DNA of 64,000 bases from Halomicroarcula saliterrae (GCF_031624395.1 NZ_JAMQON010000001.1:248001-312000), one strand, 5' to 3'. Counted from the stretch's first letter, positions 25,772-37,078 are shown. The notes: generated from the sequence alone by a model not told the origin. A program made the numbers and translations.

Positions 25772-26164
25772 ATGGCCGACGACATTCCCGAGGCGGCCGT
25801 CGAACTGCTCACCAGCGGCGTCCACGTCGCTCACCTGGCGACGAGCTACGAGGACCGGCCCCACGTCGCGCCCGTCTGGTACAACTACCGCGACGGCGTC
25901 GTCGAAATCGTCACCACCGGGAAAAAACTCGACAACGTCCGTCGGAACCCCCGGGTCGCGCTCTCGGTGCAGGACGACGATTCGGGCGACGCCCAGTGGG
26001 GCGTGACGCTCCGGGGGACGGCGACCGTCGTCGAGGACGACACGGCGGACCGCGAGATACGGCACCGTATCAACGACCGCTACGGCGCCGACGAGGACGA
26101 GTGGGCCGAGAACACGGCGGTCCGCATCGACGTCGGCTCGGCCAACTACTGGACGTACGACTGA
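25772..26164 (+). CDS. pyridoxamine 5'-phosphate oxidase family (split-barrel flavin) protein
   Basis: This 130-residue protein has the split beta-barrel pattern of the PPOX superfamily: VHVAHLATSYEDRPHVAPVWYNYRDG, VEIVTTGKKLDNVRRNPRVALSV, and GVTLRGTATVVED. The KKLDNVRRNP segment is a typical phosphate-contact region for FMN or F420. Members reduce or bind flavin-linked substrates, and the archaeal forms often use F420. It is shorter than true pyridoxamine phosphate oxidase, so B6 synthesis is unlikely. Confidence 0.8.
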   Translation: MADDIPEAAVELLTSGVHVAHLATSYEDRPHVAPVWYNYRDGVVEIVTTGKKLDNVRRNPRVALSVQDDDSGDAQWGVTLRGTATVVEDDTADREIRHRINDRYGADEDEWAENTAVRIDVGSANYWTYD

Positions 26165-26207
26165 GCGCCGCGAAAAAGCGGAGAAACCGCGTCTTGCCGG
26201 ACCGAGC

Positions 26208-27185
26208 TTACATGTAGCCGAGGTCGCGCAGGCGCTCCATCAGGTCCTCTTTGTCCTGGGCGCGGCCGGCGCGTTCGGTCGTGTTGGCCATGTCCTGCAG
26301 CCAGGCCGGTTCGTCGGCGGACTTGTCGGTGCTGACCTCGCTCCCGAGCGAGCGGAACCCGGCGAAGTACTTCGGCGAGACCGGCACGTCCTCCTTCTCG
26401 ATACCCTCGGGCAGGTCGTCCTGACCCTGCGGGACGTACCCTTCCTCGGGGTAGCCCTCGACGGTGTCCGGCACGACGAAGTTCCAGAAGGCCTCCCAGA
26501 CGTCGGGCTCGGCGAACTGGAGAATCGGCTGGATGCGGTCGTGTGGCGGGTAGATGTCGGGGTCGTGACGCGGCGAGAAGAACGTCTCGTCGGCGCGGGA
26601 CTCCTGCTCGTCCCAGCGGATACCCGACAGGATGCCGTCGACGTCGTACTCCTCGATAGCGTCGTTCAGCGCCACCGTCTTCAGGAGGTGGTTACCGACG
26701 TAGGTGTCGAGCAGGAACGGGAACGTGTCCTCCTCGTACTCGAGGATGTTGCGGACGTGGTGCTGGTTGTGCTCGGAGAGCTCCGAGATGGGGATGTCGT
26801 CGCCGGGCGTGAGGCCGTTCTCGTCGACGTAGTCGCCGACGTCCTCGTTGCGGGCCCAGATGACTTCGAGGTCCCACTCGTCGGCCCAGTACTTGACGTA
26901 GTCGATGAGCTCGTCGAAGTGCTGGTAGTGGTCGATGAAGACGACCGGCGGCACTTCCAGGTCGAAGCGGTCGGCGACTTCCTTGACGAAGTACAGCGTC
27001 AGCGTCGAGTCCTTCCCGCCGGTCCACATGACGACGGGGTTCTCGTACTGTTCGAGGCCCTGCTTCGTGACCTCGATAGCCTTCTCTATCTTGTGGTTGA
27101 CGGTCGGGTACTCCTCGGGTTCCTCGCCCTCGCCATCGGAGTAGTCGATGTCGAGGTAGTCGGGGAACTCGGCTGTTTCGGACAT
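26208..27185 (-). CDS. phosphoadenosine phosphosulfate reductase family protein
   Basis: This 325-residue protein has the PP-loop motif WTGGKDSTLTLYFV near residue 54 and the downstream family region DGILSGIRWDEQESR followed by FFSPRHDPDIYPPHDRIQPILQF. Such proteins reduce adenylated sulfate or carry out related ATP-dependent sulfur chemistry. The C-terminal ECGLH-type catalytic cysteine of true PAPS reductases is not seen, and no Cys stands out, so another PP-loop reaction is possible. The start at 27185 fits. The longer frame to 27269 runs through AT-rich promoter sequence. Confidence 0.78.
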   Translation of the reverse strand: MSETAEFPDYLDIDYSDGEGEEPEEYPTVNHKIEKAIEVTKQGLEQYENPVVMWTGGKDSTLTLYFVKEVADRFDLEVPPVVFIDHYQHFDELIDYVKYWADEWDLEVIWARNEDVGDYVDENGLTPGDDIPISELSEHNQHHVRNILEYEEDTFPFLLDTYVGNHLLKTVALNDAIEEYDVDGILSGIRWDEQESRADETFFSPRHDPDIYPPHDRIQPILQFAEPDVWEAFWNFVVPDTVEGYPEEGYVPQGQDDLPEGIEKEDVPVSPKYFAGFRSLGSEVSTDKSADEPAWLQDMANTTERAGRAQDKEDLMERLRDLGYM

Positions 27186-27304
27186 CGTGTAATGAGATAT
27201 AATTAGCGGTTGTAAGAACTTTTTGGATAGTCGACTTCTGTGTGTCGCGTTCACACGCGACTCGGCCACCGGTGTTTTTGCCCGCGACGGCCCTCGGTTG
27301 GACC

Positions 27305-27910
27305 ATGACGCCTCGTCTGGCCGCGGCGCGTGCGATCTGTCGCCGGTGGCTCGTCCTCTACGGGTCCGTGGCAGCGCTGGTGCTCGGTGTGAGCAGCGTC
27401 GCCGGGTTCCTGCTGGGCAGTGCCGTCCCCGTCGACTCGCTGCCGGCGGCGGGGGGCGGTGGCTCGAACGGGGTCTTCCCCCCGCTGACGACGGTGGACC
27501 TCGCCGTCAACAACCTCACCGCGATGCTCGTGCTGTTGCTCGGCGCGGTGTCGCTCGGGCTGGTCACCCTCTTCGGGCTCGTCCTGAACGGGCTGCTTCT
27601 GGGCGCCGTCGTCGGTATCGCCGTCCAGCAGGTCGACCCCCTCGTGGTCGCTGTGCTCATCGTCCCCCACGGCGTCCTCGAAATCCCGGCGTTGCTCGTC
27701 GCCTCTGCCGTCGGCCTCCGCTTTGCCCGGCTCACGGTCCGGTACATCCGCGGGCTCGAAGACGACCTCGTGACGCGGCGGGACCTCCGGGAGGCCGGCT
27801 ATCTGGTCGCGACGGCCGCGCTGCTCATCGTGGTCGCGGCCTACATCGAAGCCAACGTCACGCTGGAACTCGCCGAGCGCGTCGCTGGCGAAGAGTTCGC
27901 GGTTGCGTGA
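27305..27910 (+). CDS. SpoIIM-like (DUF95) stage II sporulation protein M family membrane protein
   Basis: This 201-residue protein has about five hydrophobic segments. The VNNLTAMLVLLLGAVSLG and VQQVDPLVVAVLIVPHGVLEIPALLVASAVGLRFA stretches match the SpoIIM/DUF95 family, with the conserved NN and PHGxxEIP motifs. In spore formers SpoIIM helps septum remodelling. Archaeal members have no known role. The start at MTPRLAAARA is chosen; an in-frame longer start at 27242 adds 21 non-hydrophobic residues. Confidence 0.82.
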   Translation: MTPRLAAARAICRRWLVLYGSVAALVLGVSSVAGFLLGSAVPVDSLPAAGGGGSNGVFPPLTTVDLAVNNLTAMLVLLLGAVSLGLVTLFGLVLNGLLLGAVVGIAVQQVDPLVVAVLIVPHGVLEIPALLVASAVGLRFARLTVRYIRGLEDDLVTRRDLREAGYLVATAALLIVVAAYIEANVTLELAERVAGEEFAVA

Positions 27911-27923
27911 GACGCGACGACGC

Positions 27924-28526
27924 TTACGAGATGAACTCGTTGTCCCGCCAGTTGACGCCCTCTTCCTCGCTCTCGTCGGCGGGGTCTTCGACGACGTTGA
28001 TGGAAGCGGGATGCTCCTCGCCGTCGACGATGCGGACGGCTTCGAGCTCCTCGTCGACGGCCGCGATGGCGGTCAACGTCCCCTTCTCGGCTACTTTCGC
28101 GACTTCACACAGCACCTCGAACATGGCGTACTGGAGCGCCGTGTTCTGGAGAACGGTTTCGCGGTCGCCCTTGAAACAGGCGTATTCGACGAGTTCGGAC
28201 TCGATCTCTTCCTCTTCCTCTTCGAGTGTCCCCCACTGTGGACCGCCGCCGGCCGAGCCTGTCGAGGCCGCGCCGGGCGGCCCCATCTCTTCGGGGTCTT
28301 CCTCGTAGACGCGGTTCTCGGTAACGCTGGCTTTCAGTTGTGCCGTCGGCGTATACTTGCTCATACTGTCGTCTTTCGCGACGGCACTGACGATGAGCGT
28401 GTTGTTCCGACGGGTGATGTCTACGTCAGCGATCTCCGGCGGGAGGTTCGGGTCCTCGAAGAAATCGTACGCGTCTTCCAGTGGCAGTTCGAGCGTCGAG
28501 TGAAGTCTGTATACACGGCTGGTCAT
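27924..28526 (-). CDS. conserved haloarchaeal protein of unknown function
   Basis: This 200-residue protein starts MTSRVYRLHSTLELPLEDAYDFFEDPNLPPEIADVDI, suggesting a ferredoxin-like or START-like alpha/beta N-terminus. A Gly/Ala-rich and then Glu-rich linker (TLEEEEEEIESE) separates it from a C-terminal helical domain. No catalytic motif is visible. A TATA-like CATATAAG lies on the minus strand near 28601-28608, about 75 bases upstream. It is convergent with the SpoIIM gene, 13 bases apart. I cannot assign a role. Confidence 0.68.
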   Translation of the reverse strand: MTSRVYRLHSTLELPLEDAYDFFEDPNLPPEIADVDITRRNNTLIVSAVAKDDSMSKYTPTAQLKASVTENRVYEEDPEEMGPPGAASTGSAGGGPQWGTLEEEEEEIESELVEYACFKGDRETVLQNTALQYAMFEVLCEVAKVAEKGTLTAIAAVDEELEAVRIVDGEEHPASINVVEDPADESEEEGVNWRDNEFIS

Positions 28527-28540
28527 GGTTGGGAGAGTGT

Positions 28541-28792
28541 GTCAAGTCGTCGACGGCCGTCCGCTGACGCTGGTGTCACCCTACACTACGGACCACGTGC
28601 TTATATGACCTGCCCTTCTATTCTATCAGTTGGACGTAGTGTGTGAGTTACTCACTCACAGCAGTGGCCGACGGTTCGTGGTCACACGTCGGGAGCGCAG
28701 TTGCGACGTGTCGGTCGTCTCGCGTCCCCGCTGCTCGCGGCTCCCGTCACCGCTCGCACACGAGGAAGCCGTTCGCACCGCTCGCGGCCTCG
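28541..28792. other. intergenic stretch with a GTGAG/CTCAC inverted repeat
   Basis: This 252-base stretch between two minus-strand genes has no credible frame. It contains the inverted repeat GTGAG-TTA-CTCAC at 28643-28655 close to the TATA-like word noted for the gene at 27924-28526. It may be an operator for that gene. Confidence 0.35.
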
Positions 28793-29107
28793 CTAGTCGT
28801 CCGCCGCCGCCGCGGCGTCGCCCTCGATACTGGGCGGATACTTGCCGCGGTCGAGCTCCAGGTCCGACGCCGGGCGGGCCATACAGGTGAGCGCGTAGTT
28901 CTCGCGTTCCTGTTCGGTGAGCCCGCGCGACGCCGGCTGGACGACCTCGCCGGAGAGAATCTCGGCCGAGCACGCCAGACACATCCCGACGCGACAGGAG
29001 TACTCCTGGGCGATCCCCTCCTCGATACAGCGCGAGAGGATGGTCTCCGTGTCCGAGACCGTTATCTCCTCGCCGGTCCCGACGAAGGAGACGGTGTAAT
29101 CTGTCAT
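28793..29107 (-). CDS. plant-type [2Fe-2S] ferredoxin
   Basis: This 104-residue protein has the [2Fe-2S] cysteine pattern Cys-x4-Cys-x2-Cys in SCRVGMCLACSAE, with the fourth cysteine at LTCMARP about 29 residues later. This is a compact chloroplast-type ferredoxin without the N-terminal insertion of the abundant haloarchaeal ferredoxin. It carries electrons in the cytoplasm. The start lies 103 bases from the divergent geranylgeranyl reductase gene, and ferredoxin is a known reductant partner for such reductases in archaea, so a functional pair is likely. Confidence 0.87.
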   Translation of the reverse strand: MTDYTVSFVGTGEEITVSDTETILSRCIEEGIAQEYSCRVGMCLACSAEILSGEVVQPASRGLTEQERENYALTCMARPASDLELDRGKYPPSIEGDAAAAADD

Positions 29108-29210
29108 ACGTTCGAGTTTGCCGGCCTCCGTCTAAACTCTTTATCGACGGGCCAGCGGAAACAAAAGGACAGTCGGAACGATTTTTGCGCTCCGGGCTGG
29201 ACCAGCGTGC

Positions 29211-30584
29211 ATGACTACTCACCAGTACGACGTGGCCGTCGTCGGGGCGGGGACGTCGGGCTGTTACGCCGCCGCGACAGTCGCCGGCGCGGGCTACGAC
29301 GTCGTTATCATCGAGCGCAAGGACGCCGAGGAGGCGGGCCACATCGCCTGCGGCGACGCGCTGAAAGGGGCGAGCGACTTCCCGGAGGCTATCCCAAAGT
29401 CACAGCTCGAACCCGCCTTCACCAACACGGACGTCGACCACGGCCGCTTCGAGATTCCACAGGAAGACACCGTCCTGGAGATTCCGGTCCCGGGCGAACT
29501 GGCCGTCATCGACCGGTGGGAGTACGGCCGGTGTCTCATCGAGGGCGCCGACGACGCGGGCGCCCAGTTCCACTACGACACCGTCGTTCAGGACGTCATC
29601 CAGACTGACGACGGCACCGTCACCGGCCTCGAAGCGACTCGCCGGGGCGACCACGTCACCTACGACGCCGACATCGTCATCGACGGCGCCGGTGCGCTCT
29701 CACTGCTGCAGGACAAGACCGACTTCGAGGGCACGACCTTCGATACGAACGTCCGCTACTCGCAGTTCTGCTCGGCGTACCGCGAGATCGTCGAGGTCGA
29801 CGACCCCGTCGAGTGGGACGACGCGCTGGTGTTCAAACCCACCGAGCGGTCGGCGGGGTACCTCTGGTACTTCCCGCGCACGGAGACGGAGATAAACGCC
29901 GGCCTGGGCTTCCAGATGAACGAGGAACCGATGGAGCTCGTCGACGACCTCAAGGCCGACCTCCGGGAGCGCCCGGAGTTCGAGGGCGGGGAAGTCACCG
30001 ACAAGCTCGGTGCCGCCCTCCCCACGCGACGGCCATACGACTCGGCGGTCGCACCGGGCTACATGGCCGTCGGCGACGCCGCCGCCCACGTCAACCCCAC
30101 GACCGGCGGGGGTATCGCCGGGGCGGCGTACGCGGGCAAGTACGCCGCCGAGCAGGCCATCGACGCCATCGAGGACGACCGCACCGACGACGAGGACGCC
30201 CTCTGGGAGTACAACGTCAACGTGATGAACGACTTCGGGGCGCGCTACGCCGCGCTGGACGTGTACAACATCTTCACGACCGCCTACGACGTGGACGACC
30301 TGATGGCGCTGCTCGCCTCCATCCCGGGCGAGAAGCTCGCCGAGGCGCTGTACGGCGGGTCGACGAGCGTCGGTCTCGGGCTGAAGCTCAAGATGGCCGT
30401 CAAGAGCTTCGGCCACTGGGGCACCATTCGGGACCTCTACCGGACGAAGAAGGCCGCCGACCGCCTCCTCGACCACTACGACTCCTACCCGACCGACCGG
30501 TCGGGCTTCGAGGCGTGGCAGCGCGAGCGCGACGCCATCATGGACGACATCTACGCTGTCACCGGCGCCGACCCGAAGTACTGA
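29211..30584 (+). CDS. geranylgeranyl reductase family flavoprotein (digeranylgeranylglycerophospholipid reductase-like)
   Basis: This 457-residue FAD protein starts with a dinucleotide-binding motif VVGAGTSGCYAA and continues with GHIACGDALKG, a signature of the geranylgeranyl reductases, and the second FAD motif GDAAAHVNPTTGGGI. The enzyme saturates the isoprenoid chains of archaeal membrane lipids or related prenyl groups. Haloarchaea carry several paralogues, so lipid, quinone or carotenoid chains are all possible targets. The divergent ferredoxin at 28793-29107 is the probable electron donor. Confidence 0.82.
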   Translation: MTTHQYDVAVVGAGTSGCYAAATVAGAGYDVVIIERKDAEEAGHIACGDALKGASDFPEAIPKSQLEPAFTNTDVDHGRFEIPQEDTVLEIPVPGELAVIDRWEYGRCLIEGADDAGAQFHYDTVVQDVIQTDDGTVTGLEATRRGDHVTYDADIVIDGAGALSLLQDKTDFEGTTFDTNVRYSQFCSAYREIVEVDDPVEWDDALVFKPTERSAGYLWYFPRTETEINAGLGFQMNEEPMELVDDLKADLRERPEFEGGEVTDKLGAALPTRRPYDSAVAPGYMAVGDAAAHVNPTTGGGIAGAAYAGKYAAEQAIDAIEDDRTDDEDALWEYNVNVMNDFGARYAALDVYNIFTTAYDVDDLMALLASIPGEKLAEALYGGSTSVGLGLKLKMAVKSFGHWGTIRDLYRTKKAADRLLDHYDSYPTDRSGFEAWQRERDAIMDDIYAVTGADPKY

Positions 30585-30635
30585 CTGGCCGGGTTGGCTT
30601 GTACGGATTGCCGGCAGGCTACCCACAGTAGTTAG

Positions 30636-32924
<2,289 letters not shown>

Positions 32925-32939
32925 GCGGCGCTGCCGCTC

Positions 32940-34205
32940 TCACCACAGCCGGTCGATAGCGCCCGAGAGCACGTCCACACCGATTGCGAGTGACCGCTCG
33001 TCCACGTCGAAGGTGGGCGTGTGGTGACCGCCGGGGTGGTCGGTGCCGATGCCGACGTAGCTCGCCCGGCCACCGTGCTTCTGGACGCGGTCCATCAGAT
33101 ACGTCGCGTCCTCGCTGCCCCCCAGCGGCGCGCTCCGCAAGCGGCTATCGACCCCGGGCGTGTCGCCAGCGACCTCGTACACCACGTCCGCGAGTTCGGG
33201 GTCGCTCTCGGCACTCGGGGCCTGTGCGAGGGTCTCGACGCTGGCCTCACAGCCGTGCATCCCCGCAGCGTGCTCGACTACCGAATCAGCTCGCTCGCTC
33301 ATGTACTCCATCAGCGCGGTCGTCTCGCCCCGCACCTCACCCTCGATGGTCGCGCGCTCGGGGACGATGTTCGTCGCGGTCCCGCCGGAGACGACGCCGG
33401 CGTTGACGCGGGTGGCCCCGTCCTCGTGCCGGCGGATGGCGTGGAGGTTCTGCACGGCGGCCGCCAGCGCCTGGACGGCGTCCCGGCCGGCCGCCGGGTG
33501 GCCGCCGGCGTGGGCTGACTTACCCCGGAACGTCGCCTCGAACTGCCGGACCGCCAGGAAACCGCCGACGCCCGCGACGACCTCGCCGGTCGGGTGGTCG
33601 AGGCCGACGTGGACGGCCAGCAGCTGGTCGACGTCGTCCAGCACGCCGCTCTCGGCGACCGCGCGCCCGCCGCCGATGACCTCCTCGGCGGGCTGGAAGA
33701 GGAGTTTGAACGTCCCGGAAAAGTCGCTCTCGACGACGGCTTCGAGGACGCCGACGCCGATGGCAGCGTGGGCGTCGTGGCCGCAGGCGTGCATGTAGCC
33801 CTCGTTGCCGGAGCGAAAGCCGCCGTCGGCGGGGGCGTGGTCGGCCGTCTCGGCTTCGGTTATCGGGAGCGCGTCGATGTCGACCCGGAGCGCGACCGTC
33901 GGTCCGTCGCCCCGTTCGACGGTCGCCAGCACGCCGGTGCAGCCGCCCGCACACTGGTCGAGCACGTCCTCGCGTGCGCCCGCCCCGCGAGCGCGCTCGC
34001 GCCACTCGGCCAGTGTCGCCTCGGCGGGCACCGCCATCCGGGCCTCGCCGGCGAGCAACTCGGGGCCGACCAGACGGTTCTCGACGCCGATGCGGTCCAG
34101 TTCGTCGACGATGCGACTGGTCGTCCAGTACTCACACCACGCTGGCTCGGGGTGACTGTGGAGGTCCCTGCGCAGCGCCACCAGCCGTTCGCGTCGGTCG
34201 TCCAT
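32940..34205 (-). CDS. M20-family amidohydrolase (AbgB/IAA-amino acid hydrolase type)
   Basis: This 421-residue metallohydrolase has the M20 metal motif MHACGHDAHAAIGVG, a lid domain beginning about VRQFEATFRGKSAHAGGHPAAGRDAV, and the C-terminal metal region HHTPTFDVDE. The family cleaves amide bonds of N-acyl amino acids, aminobenzoyl-glutamate or indoleacetyl conjugates. The N-terminal helix followed by LHSHPEPAWCEYWTT is typical. The start at 34205 follows the family N-terminus. A longer frame to 34676 is not supported. It is convergent with katG, 15 bases apart. Confidence 0.82.
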   Translation of the reverse strand: MDDRRERLVALRRDLHSHPEPAWCEYWTTSRIVDELDRIGVENRLVGPELLAGEARMAVPAEATLAEWRERARGAGAREDVLDQCAGGCTGVLATVERGDGPTVALRVDIDALPITEAETADHAPADGGFRSGNEGYMHACGHDAHAAIGVGVLEAVVESDFSGTFKLLFQPAEEVIGGGRAVAESGVLDDVDQLLAVHVGLDHPTGEVVAGVGGFLAVRQFEATFRGKSAHAGGHPAAGRDAVQALAAAVQNLHAIRRHEDGATRVNAGVVSGGTATNIVPERATIEGEVRGETTALMEYMSERADSVVEHAAGMHGCEASVETLAQAPSAESDPELADVVYEVAGDTPGVDSRLRSAPLGGSEDATYLMDRVQKHGGRASYVGIGTDHPGGHHTPTFDVDERSLAIGVDVLSGAIDRLW

Positions 34206-34240
34206 ATCGGGTCGTAGACGCCGAGTGCCTTTACTCTCCG

Positions 34241-34573
34241 CTACGAGCCGCTGCCGAACTGGGTCCGCTGTTCGACGCCGGCCTCGACGTGGACGCCCGC
34301 CGGAAACGCCTCGGCGGTCACCTCGCGGGCGAACGTCTCGTAGCCGACGATCTCGATGGTGCGCGTGTAGACGGTGTAGTTCCACGGGTCGAAGCGGTCC
34401 CCGTCGGGCCCCAGCGTCTTCGACTGCGGGACGCGGAGCTCCTCGGGTGGTTTCGGGTGTGGCCCTTTCAGCTCGACGCCCTTGCGCTCGGCGCGGGCCT
34501 TGATATCCGCCACGACGTTGTCGAGGCGGTGTCGGTCCCCACTGGTGAGAGTCAGAGTCGTGACGAACGGCAT
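34241..34573 (-). CDS. uS10/mL48-like protein, paralogue of ribosomal protein S10
   Basis: This 110-residue protein has the S10 fold pattern: an N-terminal strand VTTLTLTSGDRHRLDNVVADIKARAERKGVELKGPHPKPPEELRVPQSK with the conserved GPxPxP loop, then VYTRTIEIVGYETFAREVT. The usual haloarchaeal uS10 is a different, shorter protein encoded beside elongation factor 1A, so this is a divergent second copy. It may substitute for or modulate uS10, or work in another RNA complex. It lies 35 bases upstream of the M20 gene on the same strand. The start at 34573 fits the first strand. Confidence 0.68.
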   Translation of the reverse strand: MPFVTTLTLTSGDRHRLDNVVADIKARAERKGVELKGPHPKPPEELRVPQSKTLGPDGDRFDPWNYTVYTRTIEIVGYETFAREVTAEAFPAGVHVEAGVEQRTQFGSGS

Positions 34574-34806
34574 TGACAGGTGGAAGACTGGCGACGACCA
34601 AAAGCCCAGCCTTTCGCGTCGGTCGTCGGGCGCGGCCATCCAGTAGCGACGGGGACCGTAACCACCCGAGGGCCACCGTACGAACGGGATACTGCGGAGT
34701 AATTGTATGTTATCGTACAGATAGTCGACTGGGCGATGCCCGCCACGCCCGCGCGATTCCGCCCGCTGTGGGACCGCTGGCCCGCGGCGCTCGTCTCCGA
34801 TATTCT

Positions 34807-34812
34807 CTTAAG
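34807..34812 (+). promoter_or_regulatory. TATA-like box of the Nudix gene
   Basis: CTTAAG at 34807-34812 is centred about 26 bases before the ATG at 34836, which fits a leaderless transcript. The remaining gap from 34574 holds no gene that I can support. Confidence 0.45.
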
Positions 34813-34835
34813 TACCCGTGATGTAAAATCAGATA

Positions 34836-35276
34836 ATGATAGAGGCCACGAGCGCGGGAGCCATCCTCTTTCGCGATACGCGTGGCCGGCGGGAGTACCT
34901 CCTGCTCAAGAGCCGACCCGGGGACTGGGAGTTCCCCAAGGGCGGCGTCGAGGGCGAGGAAGAGCTCCAGCAGACCGCCATACGCGAAGTGAAAGAGGAG
35001 GCCGGAATCGGTGATTTCCGGCTCTTGGACGGTTTCCGCGAAGATTACGACTACGTGTTCGAGGCGAACGGTAACACCATCCACAAGACGGTGCACCTGT
35101 TCGTCGCGAAGTCCTTCGAGGCGTCGGCAGAGCTGTCGACCGAGCACCGCGACCTGCAGTGGCGCGACTACGAGCAGGCGATAAACACCGTCACACAGGA
35201 CGGCCCGCGCGAGATACTGGAACAGGCCCACGAGTTCCTGGACGACCGCCAAGACGAGGACGAGACCGAGGAGTGA
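34836..35276 (+). CDS. Nudix hydrolase, Ap4A hydrolase-like
   Basis: This 146-residue protein carries a full Nudix box, from GGVEGEEELQQTA to IREVKEEAGI, at about residues 34-56. Its surroundings (AGAILFRDTRGRREYLLLKS, WEFPKGGV) are those of diadenosine tetraphosphate hydrolases. It would cleave NpnN or related nucleoside diphosphate compounds with magnesium. The C-terminus ends in an acidic tail. It stands alone with its own promoter. Confidence 0.85.
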   Translation: MIEATSAGAILFRDTRGRREYLLLKSRPGDWEFPKGGVEGEEELQQTAIREVKEEAGIGDFRLLDGFREDYDYVFEANGNTIHKTVHLFVAKSFEASAELSTEHRDLQWRDYEQAINTVTQDGPREILEQAHEFLDDRQDEDETEE

Positions 35277-35368
35277 CACGCCGCCCTGACAGGCGGCCGG
35301 GACGGTCGCCCACAGGTAGCACCGCTACTGTAGTGATTGGCATTATAAATCACCGTTGCGGCGGTATC

Positions 35369-35375
35369 TTTATAT
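35369..35375 (+). promoter_or_regulatory. TATA box of the DUF4013 gene
   Basis: TTTATAT at 35369-35375 lies about 38 bases before the ATG at 35410. Transcription would begin near 35399 with a short leader of roughly ten bases. Confidence 0.5.
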
Positions 35376-35409
35376 GAGACAATAGTAAGAAATTGAGTGA
35401 GGCTCAAAA

Positions 35410-36102
35410 ATGTTAGAAGACGGACTTTCGTATCCAATGCAAGGAGAGAGCTGGATCGGTCGCATGTTGATCGGCGGTCTGCTGGTGTTTTTCGCCTTCT
35501 TTATCATACCGATATTCTTCTTCCAGGGCTACCTGCTCAGGGTTCTGGGTTCGAGCGTCCGCGGCGACCCGGAACCCCCCGCGTGGGAAGACTGGGGCGG
35601 GCTCTTCGTAGACGGGCTGAAAGCGACGGTCGTGGCGTTCGTCTACGCACTGGTCCCGACAATCGTGTTCCTCGGTATCGGTGGGGTGCTGGTGGGTATC
35701 GGCGGCGCGGCCGGCGACAGCGGCGGTGGCATCATCGCCGGGTTCGGCATCCTGACGGCGCTGCTTTTCATCCCGGTGCTGTTACTCGTCTACTACTTGG
35801 TGCCGGCGGCGCTGGCGAACATGGCCGTCGAGGGCTCGATCGGCGCGGCGTTCGACTTCGAGATGATATCGAACGTCGTGCTCTCCGTTGATTACCTCGT
35901 CGCTGTCCTGATGCCGATTGTGGTCGGCGTCCTCCTCAACATCGTCAGTTTCTTGTTGGGTATCACTATCGTGGGCTACCTGCTCGTCCCCTTCATCACC
36001 TTCTACGGACAGGTGGCCATCTTCCGCATGTTCGGGCTGGCATTCGCCAAGCAGAGCAACAAGGGTCCCCAGACGGCGGCCAGCGCGGCCACCGGCTACT
36101 GA
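35410..36102 (+). CDS. DUF4013 membrane protein
   Basis: This 230-residue protein begins MLEDGLSYPMQGESWIGRMLIGG, the DUF4013 N-terminal pattern, and has about six hydrophobic segments. The loop LRVLGSSVRGDPEPPAWEDWGGLFVDGLKA is the conserved inter-helix motif of the family. The role is unknown. Members are integral membrane proteins common in haloarchaea and methanogens. The C-terminus is short and polar. The next gene starts 71 bases later on the same strand. Confidence 0.85.
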   Translation: MLEDGLSYPMQGESWIGRMLIGGLLVFFAFFIIPIFFFQGYLLRVLGSSVRGDPEPPAWEDWGGLFVDGLKATVVAFVYALVPTIVFLGIGGVLVGIGGAAGDSGGGIIAGFGILTALLFIPVLLLVYYLVPAALANMAVEGSIGAAFDFEMISNVVLSVDYLVAVLMPIVVGVLLNIVSFLLGITIVGYLLVPFITFYGQVAIFRMFGLAFAKQSNKGPQTAASAATGY

Positions 36103-36173
36103 GGCCACGACCCACGCGGGTTTGTGCCCCCCCTCTCGTAACATTATTTTGACAGACGGTGCTATGTGTCGGT

Positions 36174-36950
36174 ATGCCGTCCCAACGGGACTCCGACGAC
36201 GACCCTGAACGGTACTGCTGGCACTGCGGGCACCCGGTCAGAGCCACCGCGAACTTCTGTTCGGACTGCGGTGAATCCCAGTCCCGACGGCAGAGCCGCG
36301 AGGACGGGCGTCCGGACAAGGACACCGCCGGCATACTGGCGCTCCTGTTCGGGAGTTTCGGTGCACACAAGTTCTATCTCGGGCAGAGCGGGCTCGGCGT
36401 CCTCTATCTGCTCTTCTTCTGGACGATGATACCCGGTCTGCTCGGCGTCGTCGAGGGACTGGTCTATCTGGCCAGTTCCGAGGCGAGATTCGAGCGCGGT
36501 TACGTCGGGGCCGAGCGGCGCTCTCCGGTCCTCGGGAGCGTCCAGTTGCTCATCGGTGCGGCCTTCCTGCTGGTGGCCGTCGATACCGCGACCACCGCCG
36601 GTGGCACGCTCACGCGGACCGGCGTCGAGGCACTCGCCTACACCGGCATCGGACTGTGTTTCCTCCCGCCGGTCCGCGACCGAATCGGGAAACGACACTC
36701 CCTGACGACAGTCGGCCGCAGCGAGACCGTCAGAACGGACCGGGAACGCGCGGTCGTCGAGACGTGTTCGAACTGCTTCGAGACTTTCGAAGACGGCGTC
36801 GTGCGGACGTTCGGCACGGAGTACGTCCTGTTCGGGCTGTCACTCTGGTTCGACGCCGAGGGACGGAACCACTACTGCGGTGACTGTCACGGGCCGGTGA
36901 CCGACTCGGACGCCGACCGGGTTCGCACGCTCGCCGAAGAGCATTCGTAG
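36174..36950 (+). CDS. zinc-ribbon and TM2-domain membrane protein
   Basis: This 258-residue protein has an N-terminal zinc ribbon (CWHCGHPV, CSDCGES) at residues about 15-37. A TM2 domain follows, with the typical KDTAGILALLFGSFGAHKFYLGQSGLGVLYLLF. Two further hydrophobic segments and a C-terminal CxxC pair (CSNC, CGDC) come after. The TM2/zinc-ribbon combination is common in prokaryotes but has no settled role. I chose the ATG at 36174 over 36159 for a tighter N-terminus. Confidence 0.78.
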   Translation: MPSQRDSDDDPERYCWHCGHPVRATANFCSDCGESQSRRQSREDGRPDKDTAGILALLFGSFGAHKFYLGQSGLGVLYLLFFWTMIPGLLGVVEGLVYLASSEARFERGYVGAERRSPVLGSVQLLIGAAFLLVAVDTATTAGGTLTRTGVEALAYTGIGLCFLPPVRDRIGKRHSLTTVGRSETVRTDRERAVVETCSNCFETFEDGVVRTFGTEYVLFGLSLWFDAEGRNHYCGDCHGPVTDSDADRVRTLAEEHS

Positions 36951-37078
36951 GTGCTCTCACTGGTGGCTGTAAGTGCGTGCAGATATCCGGTACCTCGGGG
37001 TACCGAATTCGTCCGCAATGGCACAGCCGACGGTCTCAGGAACCGGACGTTGAAGACACCTCGCGTCGTGGCTCGGGT

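Noticed and set aside
32940-34676. Extended 578-codon version of the M20 hydrolase
   Set aside because: The extra N-terminal residues overlap the uS10-like gene in another frame and do not match M20 family sequence.
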